NCBI GenBank assembly: GCA_016715865.1
Contig: JADJXM010000033.1
Coordinates: 62,001-126,000, forward strand
Source of the DNA: Acidobacteriota bacterium
GTDB lineage: Bacteria; Acidobacteriota; Blastocatellia; RBC074
Direction: 5' to 3'
DNA length: 64,000 nt
The notes beneath the pieces were generated by a model. The model saw only the letters and a program-made list of their open reading frames with translations. It was not told where the DNA came from and searched no databases. The number at the start of each line of letters is the position of its first letter. The stretch's first letter is position 1. Made by a program: the position numbers and the translations under genes. Shown one piece after another: positions 56,781 through 64,000 of the stretch.

Positions 56781-58118
56781 ATGGCACACACTCTTGGTAC
56801 GAGCGGAAAGAATGAGTCGAGTTGGAAGAAGATGAAATGGTTGATGCTCTTGTTTGTAGTGATCCTGGCCTCTGCCGTGGCTTCGGACTCTGCATCCGCC
56901 CTCATGACCCAGTCAGGAATCAACGATTCCCGGATTTCGACTGACGACACGGACAAGGACAAAGATAAGGACAAGGATAAGGATAAGGATAAGAAGGATA
57001 AGAAAAATAAGAAGAAGTCGAAATCGGAAGATGACGGCGAAGGTGAAGAAGAGCAGAAAGAGGATAAGAAGAAGGAAAAATCTCCAAAGAAGGACAAGAA
57101 GGAGAAGACTTCCCCGGATGATGGCAATCGGTCTCCGAGCGTCAGCCTGAGTGTTGACGCCATCGAAGCGGTCAATGCGACAATTGAGACCGATCCGGTT
57201 CCGAATGGCGGCGACGCTGCGGACGATCCGGCCATCTGGGTCAACAAGGCCGATCCGGATAAGAGCACGATCATCGGCACAGACAAGCAGGGCGGTCTCG
57301 CCGTTTACGATCTGGGCGGCAAACAGATTCAGTATCTGTCTGATGGGCAGATGGACAACGTCGACCTGCGTGACGGATTCAAACTCGGCGAGGGGTCAGT
57401 TGCTCTGGTCACGGCCGGAAACCGGGCAGACAATTCGATCGCCATTTACAAGGTCAATCCCGAAACGCGGATGCTTGAAAATGTCGCCGCTCGCAAGATC
57501 ACGCACAATGTCAAGGTCTATGGCTCGTGCATGTATCGCAGCGCCAAGACCGATCAGCTCTATTATTTCGCGACCAGCAAGTCCGGTGAGGTCGAGCAAT
57601 GGCAATTGTTCGACAACGGCTCCGGTAAGGTCGATGCGAAGAAGGTCAGAAATTTCAAGGTCGGTCAAGTGGTTGAAGGTTGCGTCGTCGATGATGAACT
57701 CGGCTATTTTTACGTCAGCGAAGAGCCGGTCGGAATCTGGAAATACGGCGCCGAACCTGAAACCGGCGATTCGCGAACTCAGGTCGCCAAAGTCGGTGAT
57801 GGTCATCTGGTTGCCGATGTCGAGGGACTGGCCATCGCTTATGGCAAGGATGGAACCGGGTACCTGATCGCTTCCAGCCAGGGCAATCATTCCTTCGTCG
57901 TCTTTCGCCGCGAGGGTAACAATGAATACGTCAAGAAGTTTCGCGTTGCGGCCAGCGACAAGGTTGACGGCGCCGAGGAGACCGACGGCATTGATGTTAC
58001 AATGACTCCTCTCGGCACGGCTTTTCCGCAGGGTGTTTTCGTCGTTCAGGACGGATTCAACGATCGCGGGAACCAGAATTTCAAGCTTGTGCCATTCGAG
58101 GCGATCTTTAAGCCTTAG
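56781..58118 (+). CDS. Exported phytase-like beta-propeller with Lys/Asp tract
   Basis: A 445-residue protein. A signal or membrane segment (KWLMLLFVVILASAVASDSA) is followed by a highly charged Lys/Asp/Glu tract (about residues 54-115, DKDKDKDKDKDKK and KKDKKEK runs). From about residue 135 it reads as a six-bladed phytase propeller: ETDPVPNGGDAADDPAIWVN, STIIGTDKQGGLAVYDL, NVDLRDGFKLGEGSVALVTA and GYFYVSEEPVGIWKYG. Such enzymes release phosphate from calcium-phytate. ATG at 56781 has GGAGG upstream; an earlier in-frame TTG is less likely. The charged tract might bind phosphate or Ca2+, but this is inference. Confidence 0.78.
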   Translation: MAHTLGTSGKNESSWKKMKWLMLLFVVILASAVASDSASALMTQSGINDSRISTDDTDKDKDKDKDKDKDKKDKKNKKKSKSEDDGEGEEEQKEDKKKEKSPKKDKKEKTSPDDGNRSPSVSLSVDAIEAVNATIETDPVPNGGDAADDPAIWVNKADPDKSTIIGTDKQGGLAVYDLGGKQIQYLSDGQMDNVDLRDGFKLGEGSVALVTAGNRADNSIAIYKVNPETRMLENVAARKITHNVKVYGSCMYRSAKTDQLYYFATSKSGEVEQWQLFDNGSGKVDAKKVRNFKVGQVVEGCVVDDELGYFYVSEEPVGIWKYGAEPETGDSRTQVAKVGDGHLVADVEGLAIAYGKDGTGYLIASSQGNHSFVVFRREGNNEYVKKFRVAASDKVDGAEETDGIDVTMTPLGTAFPQGVFVVQDGFNDRGNQNFKLVPFEAIFKP

Positions 58119-58273
58119 CCCGGATGCGCAGAACAAATGCAGGAAAGAAGCAGGGGATCGTGAATCGTGCGTAAACTCGCCGGTTCCGATCCCTGATCGC
58201 ATATCCAGATATCACTTGCACTTTACCTGTCTGATCTCCTCACTTAATTTGAAAACCTTGCGAGGACCGACAT

Positions 58274-62490
<4,217 letters not shown>

Positions 62491-62497
62491 AAGAAAA

Positions 62498-62625
62498 GTA
62501 GAAGGTGGGCAGTGGGCAGTTGGCAGTAAAAAGTATGAAATGGCCATGTCTTCTAACTTTCTACTTTCCACTGCCCACTGCCCACTGCCTGCTGCTAACT
62601 GCCTGCTGCCAACTGCCAAACTGGT
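62498..62625. repeat. Heptamer palindrome (GGCAGTG type) with core
   Basis: Left-arm heptamers (GGGCAGT, GGGCAGT, TGGCAGT, AAAAAGT) at about 62506-62534 are mirrored by ACTTTCTACTTTCCACTGCC and CACTGCCCACTGCC at 62556-62590. Further CTGCCTG/CTGCTAA units run to 62625. The core TATGAAATGGCCATGTCTTC (62534-62553) differs from the 61334 core at one position. It lies between the divergent DHDPS-family gene and the ECF sigma gene, so promoter elements must be close or within it. Confidence 0.75.
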
Positions 62626-62720
62626 AACTGCTCAATTTGAAGCGTATAATCCGACACGACAATACCATTGTTTCTTCAGTCACGAAAGAAGTAGCCACAG
62701 CCTGCGATGAGGGAAATCAT

Positions 62721-63314
62721 ATGACGTCCTCTGCCGCGAACGTGACGCGACTGCTGCTGGATTGGCGTAATGGCGACCAGCATGCTCTGGATGCGCTGAT
62801 GCCGCTGGTCTACGACGAGCTGCGCACGATTGCAAAACGTTACATGAGTCGTGAACGATCGGGCCATACCTTGCAGACCGGAGCGCTGATCAATGAAGCC
62901 TACTTGCGTCTGGTCGACAAACAGGATGTTGTGTGGCAGAACCGGACCCATTTTTTTGCAATTGCAGCGCGGATCATGCGTAATCTGCTGGTCGATCACG
63001 CGCGAGCGAAGCAGATGGCAAAGCGTGGCGGCGGAGCGTTACAGGTTTCGCTTAACGAAGCACTGGTTGGGGGTGATCCGGAAGTCACCGTTGATTTGCT
63101 GGCGCTCGATCAGGCGCTCAGCCGGCTGTCTGAAGTTGACGAGCGAAAATGCCGGATCATCGAGTTGCGGTTTTTTGGCGGCCTGAGTGCGGAGGAGACT
63201 GCCGAGGCGCTCGGACTGTCCGAGATCACGATCAAGCGCGAATGGCTCAAAGCCAGGGCCTGGTTGTTTCGAGAATTGAGCGGCGCCGAGGCAGTTCATG
63301 GCGAAGAGGAGTGA
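62721..63314 (+). CDS. ECF sigma factor, TIGR02999-like
   Basis: A 197-residue sigma factor of the group paired with Ser/Thr kinases in Acidobacteriota and Planctomycetota. The signature is VTRLLLDWRNGDQHALDALM, LVYDELRTIAKRYMSRERSG, HTLQTGALINEAYLRLVD, HFFAIAARIMRNLLVDHARA and, in region 4, VDERKCRIIELRFFGGLSAE with the helix-turn-helix EETAEALGLSEITIKREW. ATG at 62721 follows GAGGG; an upstream TTG would add 28 residues without support. The kinase gene starts 6 bases after its stop, as is usual for this pair. Confidence 0.88.
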   Translation: MTSSAANVTRLLLDWRNGDQHALDALMPLVYDELRTIAKRYMSRERSGHTLQTGALINEAYLRLVDKQDVVWQNRTHFFAIAARIMRNLLVDHARAKQMAKRGGGALQVSLNEALVGGDPEVTVDLLALDQALSRLSEVDERKCRIIELRFFGGLSAEETAEALGLSEITIKREWLKARAWLFRELSGAEAVHGEEE

Positions 63315-63320
63315 TGCCGG

Positions 63321-64000
63321 ATGAATCCCAGTCGCTGGCAGAAGATCGATCGTTTGTTGGATGCAGCCATGGATCGTCCGCCGAGTGAGCGCGCGGCATT
63401 TCTGCTTGAGGCCTGCGAGGGTGACAACGATCTGCGGCATGAAGTTGAATCGCTGCTGGATGCGCACGACCGGTCAGGGACATTCATCGAACAGTCTCCG
63501 TCATCTTCGATGGCCGCGGAACTGCTTGGCGAAAGCGGCGAAAGAGATCCTCAGCGGATGATTGGTCGCACGCTTGGCCATTATCAACTCCGCTCCATGC
63601 TCGGGGCCGGTGGCATGGGCGAAGTATATGCTGCGAAGGACCTGAATTTGGGTCGCGAGGTCGCCGTCAAGGTTCTGCCTCCGCATCTGGCCGCTCATCC
63701 TGAAGCCCTCTCGAGATTCCGGCGCGAAGCCATGGCTGTTGCCGCCCTCTCGCATCCGAATATTCTGGCCATTCATGATTTCGGCACCGAGACAGGCGTA
63801 ACTTATGCCGTCATGGAACTGCTTAAGGGAGAGACGCTGCGCGACCGTATCATTCGCTCTCCGCTGCCATGGCGAGAAGCGGTCGATATCTGTCTTGCAA
63901 TCGCGGACGGCCTTTCATCCACGCATGCAAAAGGGATTATCCATCGCGATATCAAACCCGAGAATATCTTTTTGACTGAGAGCGGTGGCGTCAAGATCCT
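63321..64000 (+). CDS. Ser/Thr protein kinase, N-terminal part (cut by window edge)
   Basis: The first 226 residues of a bacterial eukaryotic-type kinase. An N-terminal helical segment (NPSRWQKIDRLLDAAMDRPP) is typical of kinases that follow TIGR02999 sigma factors. The catalytic domain is intact as far as it goes: LGAGGMGEVYAAKD, EVAVKVLPP with the ATP Lys, and HRDIKPENIFL. This contrasts with the pseudokinase upstream. The sequence ends at GGVKIL, before the DFG motif, so the rest, perhaps including a membrane segment and repeats, lies beyond 64000. It is in one operon with the sigma gene. Confidence 0.88.
   Translation, partial: MNPSRWQKIDRLLDAAMDRPPSERAAFLLEACEGDNDLRHEVESLLDAHDRSGTFIEQSPSSSMAAELLGESGERDPQRMIGRTLGHYQLRSMLGAGGMGEVYAAKDLNLGREVAVKVLPPHLAAHPEALSRFRREAMAVAALSHPNILAIHDFGTETGVTYAVMELLKGETLRDRIIRSPLPWREAVDICLAIADGLSSTHAKGIIHRDIKPENIFLTESGGVKI

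Overview
The window looks like a chromosomal segment of an Acidobacteriota member, most likely class Blastocatellia. This is inferred from gene content, not from a marker gene. The pointers are two large duplicated-orphan-type ABC permeases (ADOP family) side by side, Tat-leader sugar isomerases and Gfo/Idh/MocA oxidoreductases, a TIGR02999-like ECF sigma factor followed by a Ser/Thr kinase, a giant SBBP/BACON-domain secreted protein, and moderate GC. No rRNA, tRNA, CRISPR array, transposase or phage module was seen.

Layout. 1-6142: tail of a secreted protein, a palindromic element, a Tat-leader TIM-barrel isomerase, a Na/Ca exchanger, a CBS-domain protein, a YjhG/YagF-type sugar-acid dehydratase, and a HAD phosphatase overlapping a small YgjV-like membrane protein. 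6143-14036: a HigBA-like toxin-antitoxin pair with a perfect 20-bp operator palindrome, a dienelactone-hydrolase-like protein, a second isomerase plus oxidoreductase, a Ppx/GppA phosphatase and an acyltransferase. 14325-19337: the two ADOP permeases; the second has a small deletion that shifts its C-terminus out of frame. 19262-36082 (all minus strand): glucose dehydrogenase, GH63-like glucosidase, VOC protein, GMC oxidoreductase, two ECF sigma factors and one zinc-finger anti-sigma, SMP-30 lactonase, GlcG-cupin fusion, spondin protein, aquaporin, DoxX, SRPBCC, YCF48-like and M19 dipeptidase. 36392-44280: a 2139-residue surface or secreted mosaic with a coiled-coil partner. 45304-47685: an oxidoreductase whose Tat leader is out of frame by one base, then a GH5-like glycosidase. 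48196-51619: an MtlD-like dehydrogenase and an FHA-TPR-receiver protein. 51997-61291: the most unusual locus. 61408-64000: a DHDPS-family protein, an ECF sigma factor and a Ser/Thr kinase running off the edge.

The unusual locus holds four paralogous ATP-grasp enzymes, a major-facilitator transporter, a secreted beta-propeller phytase-like protein with a Lys/Asp tract, and a 1005-residue protein that joins a zinc-ribbon-like motif, an FHA domain, a kinase fold that has lost its catalytic residues, and a second transporter of the same subfamily. The ATP-grasp C-termini (DxN-FPGYKGVP) resemble inositol 1,3,4-trisphosphate 5/6-kinases as well as RimK-type ligases. An inositol-phosphate or a peptide-like-metabolite system are both open readings.

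A second theme is repeats. At least eight intergenic sites carry arms built from heptamers (GTGAYGA, AGTAGAA-like, GGCAGTG-like, GATGAAT-like, AGTTGAA). They are usually arranged as inverted arms around a short core, lie at gene 3' ends, and often contain the stop codon. The largest is an array of about 66 GTGAYGA units closed by a perfect 32-bp inverted repeat. All family assignments come from reading motifs by eye; no database search was run.
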